Source of the DNA: Pirellulales bacterium
GTDB taxonomy: Bacteria > Planctomycetota > Planctomycetia > Pirellulales > JALHPA01
Direction: 5' to 3'
Length of the DNA stretch: 64,000 bases
NCBI GenBank assembly: GCA_033762255.1
Contig: JANRLT010000051.1
Coordinates: 41,394-105,393 of the forward strand
Made by a program: the position numbers and the translations under genes. Below the pieces are notes generated by a model. The model made no database searches, was not told where the DNA came from, and saw only the letters and a list, made by a program, of their open reading frames with translations. Shown here one piece after another: positions 18,213-26,616 of the stretch; position 1 is the first letter of the stretch; each line of letters begins with the position of its first letter.

Positions 18213-19274
18213 ATGCCCAAAACCCCAACCACGACTGCCCAGGCGACGGCTGCTTGGCTTTCTCCGTGGATTTGGGGCGGGGGACTAGTGGTCTTTGGTC
18301 TGAGCTATGTTATTACGCAGTGGCTGCAACATGCCACGCTTACACGGGGCATGGTGTTGATCCCTGGTGGTGAATTCATCATGGGATCCACCATTCAGGG
18401 AAACGAGCAGCCCGAACACAAGGTCGCCGTCCGCGGCTTTTATCTGGACGAACATGAAGTCACCAACGCCGAGTTCGCCAAATTTGTGGCGGCGACCGGC
18501 TATGTGACCGTCGCCGAAAAAGCGCCCGACTGGGAGGAAATGAAAAAAACGCTCCCGCCGGGGACACCCGAGCCAGACAAAAGCGTTATGGTTCCTGGTT
18601 CATTGGTCTTTTCCCCGCCGACTGGCCCCGTTCCGCTGGAGGATGTCCGAAATTGGTGGCGGTGGCAACCGGGCGCGAATTGGCGGCACCCTACCGGACC
18701 AAATAGCAACCTCGATGGGTTGGACCAGCACCCCGTCGTCCATGTCGCCTGGCCGGATGCCGCAGCCTATGCGGCCTGGGCGGGAAAGCGGCTCCCAACC
18801 GAGGCGGAGTGGGAGTACGCCGCCCGGGGGGGACTGGCACAAAAGCGATTTACGTGGGGGGATGAAGAGCCGACCGACCAAACCGCCAATCGGGGCAATA
18901 TCTGGCAAGGGGACTTTCCCCACAAAAACACCAAAATTGACGGCTATGACCGAACCGCCCCGGTCAAGAGTTATCCCCCCAACGGTTACGGTTTGTATGA
19001 TATGGGGGGGAACGTCTGGGAATGGTGCGGAGACTGGTACCGGGCGGATGCCTACCTTTTACGCGCCGGTGGCGGGGTGATTGACAATCCCACCGGGCCT
19101 GTGGATTTTTGGGATCCGGCGGAACCGCAAGTCCCCAAACGGGTCATGCGGGGCGGGTCTTTTTTGTGCCATGTTATCTACTGCGAAAGTTATCGCCCCG
19201 CCGCGCGCCGCGGCACCGATATCAATACTAGCATGTCGCACGTGGGCTTTCGCTGCGCGCGGGACGCGCCGTAA
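18213..19274 (+). CDS. Formylglycine-generating enzyme (sulfatase modifying factor)
   Basis: FGE converts the sulfatase active-site Cys to formylglycine using copper and oxygen. The family fold is evident from MVLIPGGEFIMGS, YLDEHEVTNAEFAKFV, RLPTEAEWEYAARGG, GNVWEWCGDWY and VGFRCARD. Unlike many FGE-fold proteins in planctomycetes that lack activity, this one keeps the two active-site cysteines, C319 and C324, in GGSFLCHVIYC, the arrangement of genuine FGEs. One N-terminal hydrophobic helix (about residues 13-35) suggests it is membrane-anchored, with the catalytic domain probably on the outer face. It follows the Cys-type sulfatase by 72 bp, so that sulfatase is its likely substrate. Confidence 0.95.
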   Translation: MPKTPTTTAQATAAWLSPWIWGGGLVVFGLSYVITQWLQHATLTRGMVLIPGGEFIMGSTIQGNEQPEHKVAVRGFYLDEHEVTNAEFAKFVAATGYVTVAEKAPDWEEMKKTLPPGTPEPDKSVMVPGSLVFSPPTGPVPLEDVRNWWRWQPGANWRHPTGPNSNLDGLDQHPVVHVAWPDAAAYAAWAGKRLPTEAEWEYAARGGLAQKRFTWGDEEPTDQTANRGNIWQGDFPHKNTKIDGYDRTAPVKSYPPNGYGLYDMGGNVWEWCGDWYRADAYLLRAGGGVIDNPTGPVDFWDPAEPQVPKRVMRGGSFLCHVIYCESYRPAARRGTDINTSMSHVGFRCARDAP

Positions 19275-19597
19275 ACGGCCTCGTGGGGAAGGTGCCCGCC
19301 ACTCTCAATGTTGATCGGGACAATAGTCGGGAGACTCTTTGTTTAAATGCGTGCGCGGCGACCTGCGTGGGGCGGGATACGATAAATACCGCTTTAAACA
19401 CGCCGATACATTCCCCCCCCGGATAATGGATACAGTCGGGATTTGCGAATAAGCTCTCATTTTTTGACACAATTTTCCTGGCAACACAAAAATAACTTGT
19501 ATTTGGCCGGGCGAATAGCTTTAACTAAAGGAAGTGTCGCCCCGGGGGAGCGAACATTTATTTTTAACGCAAATTCCACACACGGGAGATTCAAGCC
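19275..19597. other. Intergenic region with possible promoter
   Basis: This gap is gene-free. A TTGACA box at about 19464-19469 is followed by AT-rich DNA at the right distance, but there is no clean -10 box, so a promoter for the next gene is only a suggestion. The GGGAGA at about 19584 is a good ribosome site for the ATG at 19598. Confidence 0.35.
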
Positions 19598-21046
19598 ATG
19601 CTATTCCCTAAGGCCTCACGCGCGCTTTCAAACCATTCGTCACCTCAGGGAAAAATGTACTACCGTGGAAAAAGCTATTCCCGCTTGAAAAATCGGGGTT
19701 ATGAATCATTGGAAACTCGGCTATGCCTGGCGGTGGACTTTGATTTTCGCGATGGCGTTTTGACGTTGACCGGGGACGATGACGTCAACATGATCAAATT
19801 GGTTCAAAGCGCCGATCTGCAAATTACGGCAACCGCTGATGGCGTGACCAGCACATTTAACGACGTGCAATCCGTGGTGGTTAATTCAGGGGAGGGAAAC
19901 GATCATATCCATTCGAGCAAGCCTAAAGATATCGTCGTTGTGGGTTCCAAAATTAAGATCAACGCCGGCGCGGGGGATGATCATGTCGTGCTGACGGACG
20001 CTAATGAAGAACGAAGGGCGTTCCTAGCGCGTCCCGTTCTTTTAAATTCCACAATCGCGGCGGAGATTGACCTGGGGTCCGGACGGGATTCACTTAAAGT
20101 CGATCTGCGCAAACATGACACGCTGGAACTGGATTTAGTTTCGACCGACGGTGGAGAAACTGTGGCGATAATTTTGCTGGTCCCTGCGGTGCAAAAAATC
20201 CGCGAGTCCGCCGCAAGGATGAATATTAACATTGACGCGGGGGGGAACCTGCTAACGATTAACACCCGCGGCATGGATCAAGTCAATTTGTCCTTAAATC
20301 GCGTTGCGCCGGCTGATCTGACCGCCGCCCCCGTGCCACGGCAATTAACGGATACCATCGCCATTCGCGGCGAGCATCTTCCCGGGACGCTCGGTGACGC
20401 CCGCGCGCCGATCGCCGGATCTTATACGCTCAACAGCACCTTAAAAGAATCACCCGGCTCCGTCGTCATTCATGACCTGTGGCGAATTGCCACCCAAGGA
20501 TTTGGCAAAAACTCGCTATCGGTCTCCGGTGGTTCCGGTCGCGATACGGTAAGCGTGGGCGTGAATCACCCTGATTTTATATGGTTTCCCCGCCGCGTGT
20601 CGCAATCCCTGGAAATGAATTTCAATTTGGGAGCGGGTGACGACCTTTTGCAAGTCTCCACGGAAGACGTCGCGAAAGTCGACGCCAAACTTAGCTTGGG
20701 CGAGGGGAACGACACGGCTATCATCCGTCATCGCGCATTTGCCATTGTGGATCGGACACAAATGCAAGTCTTTGCCGAATTAGGTTCGGGAGCGGATTCG
20801 TTCTTGCTAGATACCTATGGCTATCATGATATTCAAACGAGCCTGGATTCCGGACCAACGGGTGACGGAGCGGATAAAATTCTTGCCAGGCATCTAGCGC
20901 GCCGCCCACGGCCAGTCAGGTATCTTCGCAACAGCCTGGACGAAGGGGCGGATAGCGCGCTGGCAATTGTTTCCAAGTCGTATAAGACCGAACAAACCGT
21001 CACCGGCAACCAAGTGCGACAAACCACCATCATTCAGGAAATCTAA
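19598..21046 (+). CDS. Secreted beta-rich protein with LEPR-XLL-like motif
   Basis: Residues about 40-50 read YESLETRLCLA, which resembles the planctomycete LEPR-XLL sorting motif found at the start of very large surface proteins. What follows is Gly/Asp/Asn-rich beta structure with repeated GEGND, GAGDDHV, GSGRD and GAGDDLL turns, typical of calcium-binding or RTX-like solenoids. In the middle, about residues 189-208, is an unexpected hydrophobic stretch LLVPAVQKIRESAARMN, very like the conserved entry of DUF1559 pseudopilins, here inside a beta domain. The ATG at 19598 has GGGAGA upstream; an internal start at MYYRGK is less likely. It is probably surface-exposed; role unknown. No enzyme motif is seen. 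Confidence 0.82.
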   Translation: MLFPKASRALSNHSSPQGKMYYRGKSYSRLKNRGYESLETRLCLAVDFDFRDGVLTLTGDDDVNMIKLVQSADLQITATADGVTSTFNDVQSVVVNSGEGNDHIHSSKPKDIVVVGSKIKINAGAGDDHVVLTDANEERRAFLARPVLLNSTIAAEIDLGSGRDSLKVDLRKHDTLELDLVSTDGGETVAIILLVPAVQKIRESAARMNINIDAGGNLLTINTRGMDQVNLSLNRVAPADLTAAPVPRQLTDTIAIRGEHLPGTLGDARAPIAGSYTLNSTLKESPGSVVIHDLWRIATQGFGKNSLSVSGGSGRDTVSVGVNHPDFIWFPRRVSQSLEMNFNLGAGDDLLQVSTEDVAKVDAKLSLGEGNDTAIIRHRAFAIVDRTQMQVFAELGSGADSFLLDTYGYHDIQTSLDSGPTGDGADKILARHLARRPRPVRYLRNSLDEGADSALAIVSKSYKTEQTVTGNQVRQTTIIQEI

Positions 21047-21086
21047 GTCTTTCCTGGTTTTATAACAAAGAATGGATTTCCATCCT

Positions 21087-21115
21087 CAACGGCCAATTAC
21101 CTGTGTTGGCCGTTG
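21087..21115 (+). terminator. Possible terminator hairpin
   Basis: CAACGGCCAA (21087-21096) and TTGGCCGTTG (21106-21115) form a perfect 10-bp stem with a 9-base loop 40 bases after the preceding stop. There is no T-run after it, so termination would be inefficient or factor-aided. Confidence 0.45.
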
Positions 21116-21211
21116 ACCTTGACAACAATAAACAAACAATAGTGCCAACTCGGGCTGGAAGGATAACTTGCCGGCTATAATCCTCCGCGCTGATCGCAGT
21201 GATTACATTTC

Positions 21212-21700
21212 CTATGCCTGGCTAAATGCCGCGCGCAGCTTTTCTTCTTGTTCGTGCGACAGGTTCGTTGCGATCAATTCCAGCGGCACCTCCTTAAAGG
21301 CTTCCGCCACACGGTCCACCACTGCGCCCGTGGACATCAGAAACAACGCCGAGGTCCCCTCGGTCACTTGCTCGCGGATTTTCTTGATAAATGTGTCGTC
21401 GATGCCATAATCTTGAAAGGCCCCGCCCAACGCGCCCATCGCCGCGCCAATGGTCAAACCAAAAAGGGGATTCATAAAAATTAAGCCAAACAGCATTCCC
21501 CAGAACATCCCCCCCATCGCCCCCGCCGCCATCAGATTGACCAGTTGCTTGGTGCTGGGGGCTTTTTGGCCAGCTGGCCAAGCCACGATCGCCGCGTCCT
21601 GCACGGTAATCAAATGCTGGGATTGTAGATCTTGAATTTTTGCCAAGGCCTCTTGGGCTCCCGTGGCGGTGGGAAATTTCATAACGGATACGGTGGCCAT
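21212..21700 (-). CDS. DUF1269 family membrane protein
   Basis: DUF1269 proteins are small membrane-associated proteins of unknown function, often stress related. The family layout is clear: an N-terminal ferredoxin-like half (about 1-50, ALAKIQDLQSQHLITVQDAAIV), a glycine-rich hydrophobic hairpin (about 57-96, with GAMGGMFWGMLFG and GLTIGAAMGALGG), then a DYGIDDTFIKKI segment and a final ALFLMSTGAVVDRV half. The 162-residue length is normal. The gene stands alone, convergent with the upstream secreted protein gene. Start ATG 21700. Confidence 0.93.
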   Translation of the reverse strand: MATVSVMKFPTATGAQEALAKIQDLQSQHLITVQDAAIVAWPAGQKAPSTKQLVNLMAAGAMGGMFWGMLFGLIFMNPLFGLTIGAAMGALGGAFQDYGIDDTFIKKIREQVTEGTSALFLMSTGAVVDRVAEAFKEVPLELIATNLSHEQEEKLRAAFSQA

Positions 21701-21902
21701 GGCAAAAACTCCGGTAAGGGGGGAAACTAGGTAAAGCTTTGTGTATTTTGGTTGACGAACAAACGTCCGTTATTTTACCGTAGTATAGCGCGCAATGCAC
21801 GCTTGCCTAGATTTGCATTCTGTTATTTCCCCCGGTACATTAGCCCTTTGTTAGGATTGTCCAACCACCACCTGTCTCTTTGTCCAACTCTGGGGGTTTG
21901 CC

Positions 21903-22994
21903 ATGCAGATTCGCATTTTGCCGCTGGGTTGCGGTTCCCGAGCCGCCGTCTTGTTGATTGCCGTTGGTCTGACCGTTTATGGCGGCATACGCTGGGTGCT
22001 TGGTGAGGAGAAAGCGCACGCGTCAAAAACCGCCGCCAGCGCGGTTAATCCTCCGGAGACCTTTGGCAAAATTGAACGCGTCGATCCCGCGCTGGATAAA
22101 ATTTTGCCCGCCGACGCTAAGTTGCAAAAGTTAGCCACCGGCTTTGATTGGTCCGAAGGACCGGTCTGGCTCCCCGCCAAGAAAACACTGCTCTTTTCGG
22201 ATATCCCGCCCAATAACATCCTGATGTGGGACCCCGCTGGCAAGAAGCTAACGGTCTTTTTGCATCCCGCCAGCGATATCGGTTCTGTCAAACGGGGTGG
22301 AGAACCAGGCACCAATGGACTGCTTTTGGATAAGGAAGGGCGCCTGGTCACATGCGAGCATGGGCGGCGGTGCGTATCCCGTTTGGAAGCGGACGGCAAG
22401 CGAACCGTTTTAGCCGACAAATATAACGGCAAACGGCTGAACAGCCCGAATGACGCGGCGTATCACTCCAACGGCGATTTGTACTTTACCGATCCCCCGT
22501 ATGGCATGGAAAAGGGCTGGGACGATCCCGCCCGCGAGCTGGATTTTTGTGGGGTTTACCGCCTCTCTCCCGACGGCAAAGTGACGCTTCTGACCAAGGA
22601 ACTGAGCAGGCCCAACGGCATCGCTTTTTCGCCGGATGAAAAAACGCTGTACGTGGCCAATAGTGACCCCGCGCGGCCGATCTGGATGGCCTTTGACGTG
22701 GAAAGCAGCGGTGAACTGGCCAACGGGCGGGTCTTTTTTGACGCCAGTGCCTGGGCCAAGGGGGGGCGCAAGGGATTGCCAGACGGGTTAAAGGTTGATC
22801 AACACGGCCATGTGTTTGCGACGGGACCGGGGGGCGTACATATTTTTTCCCCGGCTGGAAAGCACCTGGGAACCATCGATACCGGCGAAGCGACCGCGAA
22901 TTGCGGCTGGGGCGAAGATGGCAGCGTGCTGTATATCACCGCGGACATGCACCTGGGCCGGATCAAAACCACGACCAAGGGAGCGGGGTGGTAG
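21903..22994 (+). CDS. SMP-30/gluconolactonase family protein
   Basis: This is a six-bladed propeller lactonase that would open sugar lactones such as gluconolactone. All four metal-binding positions of the family appear: Glu in SEGPVWLP, Asn in LNSPNDAA, Asn in RPNGIAFSP, and Asp in LPDGLKVD. The N-terminus is a signal peptide or anchor (about residues 3-30), so it acts outside the cytoplasm. Length 363 is usual for secreted planctomycete members. GGGGGTTT precedes the ATG at 21903. It stands alone and ends just before a block of non-coding repeats. Confidence 0.93.
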   Translation: MQIRILPLGCGSRAAVLLIAVGLTVYGGIRWVLGEEKAHASKTAASAVNPPETFGKIERVDPALDKILPADAKLQKLATGFDWSEGPVWLPAKKTLLFSDIPPNNILMWDPAGKKLTVFLHPASDIGSVKRGGEPGTNGLLLDKEGRLVTCEHGRRCVSRLEADGKRTVLADKYNGKRLNSPNDAAYHSNGDLYFTDPPYGMEKGWDDPARELDFCGVYRLSPDGKVTLLTKELSRPNGIAFSPDEKTLYVANSDPARPIWMAFDVESSGELANGRVFFDASAWAKGGRKGLPDGLKVDQHGHVFATGPGGVHIFSPAGKHLGTIDTGEATANCGWGEDGSVLYITADMHLGRIKTTTKGAGW

Positions 22995-23006
22995 GGGGGA
23001 ACCATC

Positions 23007-23048
23007 CACCGCAAAGCGGATCAGTAACACCGCGAAGCGGATCAGCAA
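23007..23048 (+). repeat. Two-unit 21-bp tandem repeat
   Basis: Two adjacent 21-bp units (23007-23027 and 23028-23048), each CACCGC-AAGCGGATCAG-AA with two differences, follow directly after the lactonase stop. Each unit holds a small CCGC..GCGG inverted repeat. It lies against the long dispersed repeat and may be part of it. Confidence 0.6.
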
Positions 23049-23055
23049 CAAAGAC

Positions 23056-23473
23056 TAGCAGTCTGTTGAACTTCAAACCGCATACACGGATCCTGGTTAT
23101 TTACCACAAAAATTTGTACCAGCAATCACTTTTCAACAGACTGCTAAAAATAAGTGAAAAACGTTTTTTTTGATAAAGTATTTTGAGAACACTAATCTTC
23201 GCTCATCGACACTAATCCAGAATGCCATTTTGCCACCGCAGTCCATCTAAATGGTCTGTTTGGTTTGAAAAACTGTCTGGATTAGCGAAGATCAGTGCGG
23301 ATTAGTGTTCAAATGATTTTTTAATTAAACCCAGATCAGGTTGCAATGCCAAACCGCACGAAGCTTATTTTGCTGTCTATGTAACTCAAACGACAAGCAC
23401 GGCTAATGTTTTTTTGAGTTCGCCAAAACCACGATATATTATGTCAACCAGGGTTTATTAACCATGTTGCTAG
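23056..23473. repeat. Composite dispersed repeat, copy A
   Basis: This ~420-bp non-coding element has the same order of parts as 49261-49690. Module 1 starts CTGTTGAA..TCAAACCGCAT; here it is closed by a perfect 15-bp inverted repeat (23056-23070 with 23132-23146). A central imperfect hairpin of ACTAATC/GATTAGT words follows (23188-23220 with 23277-23309). Then comes a constant stretch AAACCCAGATCAGGTTGCAAT, and a decayed module 2 ending GTTCGCCAAAACC..ATGTCAACCAGGG. No transposase is present. Both copies lie downstream of a minus-strand gene. It may be a relic mobile element or a structured regulatory RNA. Confidence 0.85.
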
Positions 23474-23542
23474 CGGTTGCGGCGTCGCGACTAAACCAGG
23501 CGATGCCTCCTTTTATCCGCAGGAACGAGGCCAACACAACGG

Positions 23543-24103
23543 CTATTTTTGGCTTAATTCCGCGCGAATTTTTTCAAGCAGTCGCTGCGAGTCGTGGTAC
23601 TCGCACCAATTTTCAATATAGGGCCAGTCCAAAGCGTCCCCTTGAACGGCAATTACTCCTTTGATGTCTGCAAGGTCCTTGCCCCGGTTGGCGATTTGCA
23701 ACCAATTTAGCTTGGTCACTAATACATCTTCGGGGGTGAGAACATAGACGTCGCGATTTTCTAGCGGCAGTTTTTGCCGTCGCGCAAAGCGCGCTTGGTC
23801 ATGGGGATCGGCGGAAAGCTCGAATAGCTCTATTAGAAAAACGGTGGCGTTATGAGTCACCGCTGTTTTGACAGTCCCGGAGACAGTTTCGAACTGCATT
23901 TGCGGATCGATGGAAAACTCCGGTAAGAGCGCGGTTCTTAACGTGGTGTGCTGGCCGTGTGCGGTTTGGATGACAATATCCGCATCGAGCGTAGCGCGCA
24001 TAATGCCGTAAACATTGCTGGCGAAAGAACCGAACAGCACATACGGTATGCCAACGATCTCCAAGGCGTCGATAACTCGCAGCAAGATTTCCGCTTGGTT
24101 CAC
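23543..24103 (-). CDS. Nucleotidyltransferase-fold protein (MNT/AbiEii-like)
   Basis: This is a small protein with the DNA-polymerase-beta-type nucleotidyltransferase fold. The core GS motif is at G25-S26 (LFGSFASN) and the acidic pair at D40 and D42 (RATLDADIVI), with the third part in the downstream VYVLTPEDVLVTKL segment that is typical of these stand-alone proteins. It starts at GTG 24103, and that GTGA overlaps the TGA stop of the small upstream gene, so the two are translationally coupled. Such pairs are often toxin-antitoxin or abortive-infection modules, but this one could also have a housekeeping use. No nucleotide target is known. Confidence 0.85.
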   Translation of the reverse strand: MNQAEILLRVIDALEIVGIPYVLFGSFASNVYGIMRATLDADIVIQTAHGQHTTLRTALLPEFSIDPQMQFETVSGTVKTAVTHNATVFLIELFELSADPHDQARFARRQKLPLENRDVYVLTPEDVLVTKLNWLQIANRGKDLADIKGVIAVQGDALDWPYIENWCEYHDSQRLLEKIRAELSQK

Positions 24104-24309
24104 GCTGATGCTTCCAATTCGCGGGCAATCCTGTGCCTGCGCAGGATCTCGGCAACAACTTGCTCATTCGTGGCCTCCGGATGCTGCGCGCGAATTCCCG
24201 CCACCATGAAGCTACGCGCCAGATCGCATAGCTCCAGGGAAGCCCGCAAGCGTTCCACTGGCGTCATTTGCTTGGATCGAGAGACTTCCGCCCAAAAACC
24301 ATCTACCAT
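24100..24309 (-). CDS. Small partner of the nucleotidyltransferase
   Basis: This is a 69-residue, helical, charged protein (MVDGFWAEVSR..TPVERLRASLELCDLARSF..EILRRHRIAREL). I recall similar small proteins next to stand-alone nucleotidyltransferases but know no function. It lacks the usual HEPN Rx4-6H site, so it is not a typical HEPN toxin. The ATG at 24309 is preferred over 24351 because the extra 14 residues look unrelated. Its stop overlaps the start of the nucleotidyltransferase gene by four bases. Confidence 0.7.
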   Translation of the reverse strand: MVDGFWAEVSRSKQMTPVERLRASLELCDLARSFMVAGIRAQHPEATNEQVVAEILRRHRIARELEASA

Positions 24310-24386
24310 GGAATGTCTGGTCTTTCGCAATAGTATAGTTGACCATAGCATTTAGAATGATACGCCACCCATACTTATACCAAACC

Positions 24387-25937
24387 CTACTCCGGCACGA
24401 ATGTCTCTTCCACGCTGACGGAGCGCACGGATTTGGAGCTTGGCTCAAACACCCGCAGGCGGATTTGCACGCCGCGCAGCGGTTGCGGATAGGGAGGCGC
24501 GGTTTCCCGTTCGGCCGGGTCGTCAATGCCGTTGACTCCATCGCTATCAATGCCGTCGGTTCCCTGGTCGGTGCCGTCCGCCCGATCCTGGTCCAGGGCA
24601 TCGTTTTCATAGCCAAAACTCCAGGTATCATAGACGCAGGTCATGGGTCCGGTGGTGACATTAGGCACGTTGTACAGTTTGCCGGGGGCCGGATTGGTAA
24701 AGTTCATCCCCCGCGCAAACAGCGGCCAATTGTTCTTATTCGCCCCATAGGGATTGGTAGGATCCAGGGCAATTCCCAGGTCAATGTAGGTGCCGTAGGA
24801 ATTGGTGGGATTATTTGCATTTGTAAATCCCTGATCTGTCGGCTCCACATTGTAGCCGCCGGAATTCCGCAAAGGGGCCGTTGGATCAAAGACCTTAACA
24901 TCAAAATTCAGCACATTCGATAGCACAATATCCTCACCCGCGCGATTGCCGGTGAGCGGCATCTGGCTCGTGTTGTTAAAGATTTGAAATTCCAGGGCCG
25001 GGTTAAAGTTCGCGCCTCCGCGGCTATACCCATTGTAATGAAAAGCCCGATTTTTGCGCAAATTGAGCGAATGCAGGGTGGCGTATTCGCGATTCGTCGC
25101 TTGATTCGAATTGGGTGACGAATTGGGCTGGTTGGCTACGTCCCGCAGTTGGCTGCCGTTAAAATAATTATTGCCATTCAACGGCTGATCCTCAGTAAAC
25201 GTGTTGCCCACACTGGCCTTTACCAAGAATATCCGGCGATGCAGATTGTATGTCTGGATGGGGGTGGGATTGCCGTTCTTATCCTTGCTTTCGCCAAAAT
25301 AAACCGTTCCGGGCGTGCAAAACCAGACCACTTCCGCCACTTGTGATTGAATTGTCGTGGCCGTTCCATTCGGTCCGTTTAAATATTCCTTCCCCACAAA
25401 GGGCAACCCCTTGCTACGGCTGGTAAACAACAGGATGTCATCCACGTCCCCTTGAAGCTTGTAATCAAAATAACCGGCGGGCAGATTCCCGTTTGTGGTA
25501 TTCCTTACAAAGGGATTGTTGACAAGGTCATAAGGCATTGTGTTGTCTTTTAGCTGATACCGCCCATCGTCCCGCATCGGCCCTTCGATGATACTAAAAT
25601 AGCCGTTTCCCTCCTCGGGCCGTTGCCAAACAATTCCGGGGCACGTGGCCCCCGCTAGGTCGCTGCGCAAGAGCAACTGCGCGGACCGCAAACGGTTCGA
25701 GACCTCAATCTGCGAGCGACTGTCGGCGATGCCGCTGCCGACGCTCCCCAGCACGGAAATCACTGCGCCCATGACAATCAGCGTGGCCACCAAGGCGACC
25801 AAAATTTCAACCAGTGTTAAGCCGCGCCGGGGGGAGGCGGGACCCTGCGAAACAACAACATTTCTAGCGGGGTACATGCCCAAACTTGAAACAGAAGTAA
25901 AACTATGTGCAAAAACTGCCGGCGGGACCAAGGACAT
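24387..25937 (-). CDS. Prepilin-type N-methylation protein (pseudopilin-like)
   Basis: The segment R-R-G39-L-T-L-V-E44 followed by a 20-residue hydrophobic helix is a type IV prepilin cleavage/methylation site with the essential Glu at +5, so the protein is processed by a prepilin peptidase and built into a type II secretion or pilus-like filament. After the helix comes a coiled stretch (SRSQIEVSNRLRSAQLLLRSD), then a long Asn/Gly-rich domain, far larger than a normal minor pseudopilin. The end (FEPSSKSVRSVSVEETFVPE) resembles GspJ/PilW-type proteins, so a minor pseudopilin role is plausible. Start is uncertain: ATG 25937 has GGAG upstream; ATG 25877 is nearer the motif, and the frame is open to 26105. 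Confidence 0.85.
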   Translation of the reverse strand: MSLVPPAVFAHSFTSVSSLGMYPARNVVVSQGPASPRRGLTLVEILVALVATLIVMGAVISVLGSVGSGIADSRSQIEVSNRLRSAQLLLRSDLAGATCPGIVWQRPEEGNGYFSIIEGPMRDDGRYQLKDNTMPYDLVNNPFVRNTTNGNLPAGYFDYKLQGDVDDILLFTSRSKGLPFVGKEYLNGPNGTATTIQSQVAEVVWFCTPGTVYFGESKDKNGNPTPIQTYNLHRRIFLVKASVGNTFTEDQPLNGNNYFNGSQLRDVANQPNSSPNSNQATNREYATLHSLNLRKNRAFHYNGYSRGGANFNPALEFQIFNNTSQMPLTGNRAGEDIVLSNVLNFDVKVFDPTAPLRNSGGYNVEPTDQGFTNANNPTNSYGTYIDLGIALDPTNPYGANKNNWPLFARGMNFTNPAPGKLYNVPNVTTGPMTCVYDTWSFGYENDALDQDRADGTDQGTDGIDSDGVNGIDDPAERETAPPYPQPLRGVQIRLRVFEPSSKSVRSVSVEETFVPE

Positions 25938-26616
25938 AGAGGGAAAGCTCCAAAAGAAAAGTAAAGCCGCCGCCGGACTATTGCGAAGGACGAATGTGGC
26001 ATCCCCCCCTTGGCCCTGGTTGGGGAAGCGACCGGTGAAGCGACTAGTAATAGTATATCCAATTTTACCAAAAAAGTGCAAATTTACCGGCGGGACAATC
26101 CTCAATCAGCTCATTTTTTTAGAATTTCAGCGGTGTAAACCCCTTTCCGGTAAAATTCTAAATTTTTTTCTCCTGTGGCGAACTCACCGCCACTCCCCTC
26201 CGTAATGGCTGAAGAGTTTTAGAAATGGGGGGAAACATTTCCAAGACTTCCCAGTTTCACATCTGGCCCGTCCCGTCAACCGTCCATCATTCTGTCTAGC
26301 AGGGGATATAAAATTGCCGATCACCCGCTTGCCCGGATAGATTTTTAAGGACTGTTGCCACAAAGACTGGTATCCCTGTGACAAAACTGAAATAATACAT
26401 CCTATGCGTGGGCGGGGGAATCTCCATCTCTGCCAAGACCCACGCGCCGTGCTTTATTGTGCGGGGGTTTTTCCTTATCCGGCGGATTTGGCCGCTGGAT
26501 CCCACCGATATCCCCACTGGCTCAACCGACAGATGGCTTTACCAATTTGGCACGCGGCACCGAGGCCGCGCTCCGGTTGTGGCCTGCAATTCAAACTCTC
26601 TTCCAGGAGTCTAGGC
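25938..26616. other. Long divergent gap
   Basis: There are 679 bases between the start of the pseudopilin gene (minus) and the GTG start of the TPR gene (plus). The plus frame is open from 26404, but that leader lacks family features and the signal peptide starts only at the GTG. I see no RNA gene or strong hairpin; promoters for both genes should be here. Confidence 0.45.

Noticed and set aside
23056..23146. Insertion sequence with intact ends
   Set aside because: There is no transposase in or near it, so only a non-autonomous or relic element can be claimed.
24100..24309. HEPN toxin partner of the nucleotidyltransferase
   Set aside because: The small protein is too short and lacks the Rx4-6H active site.
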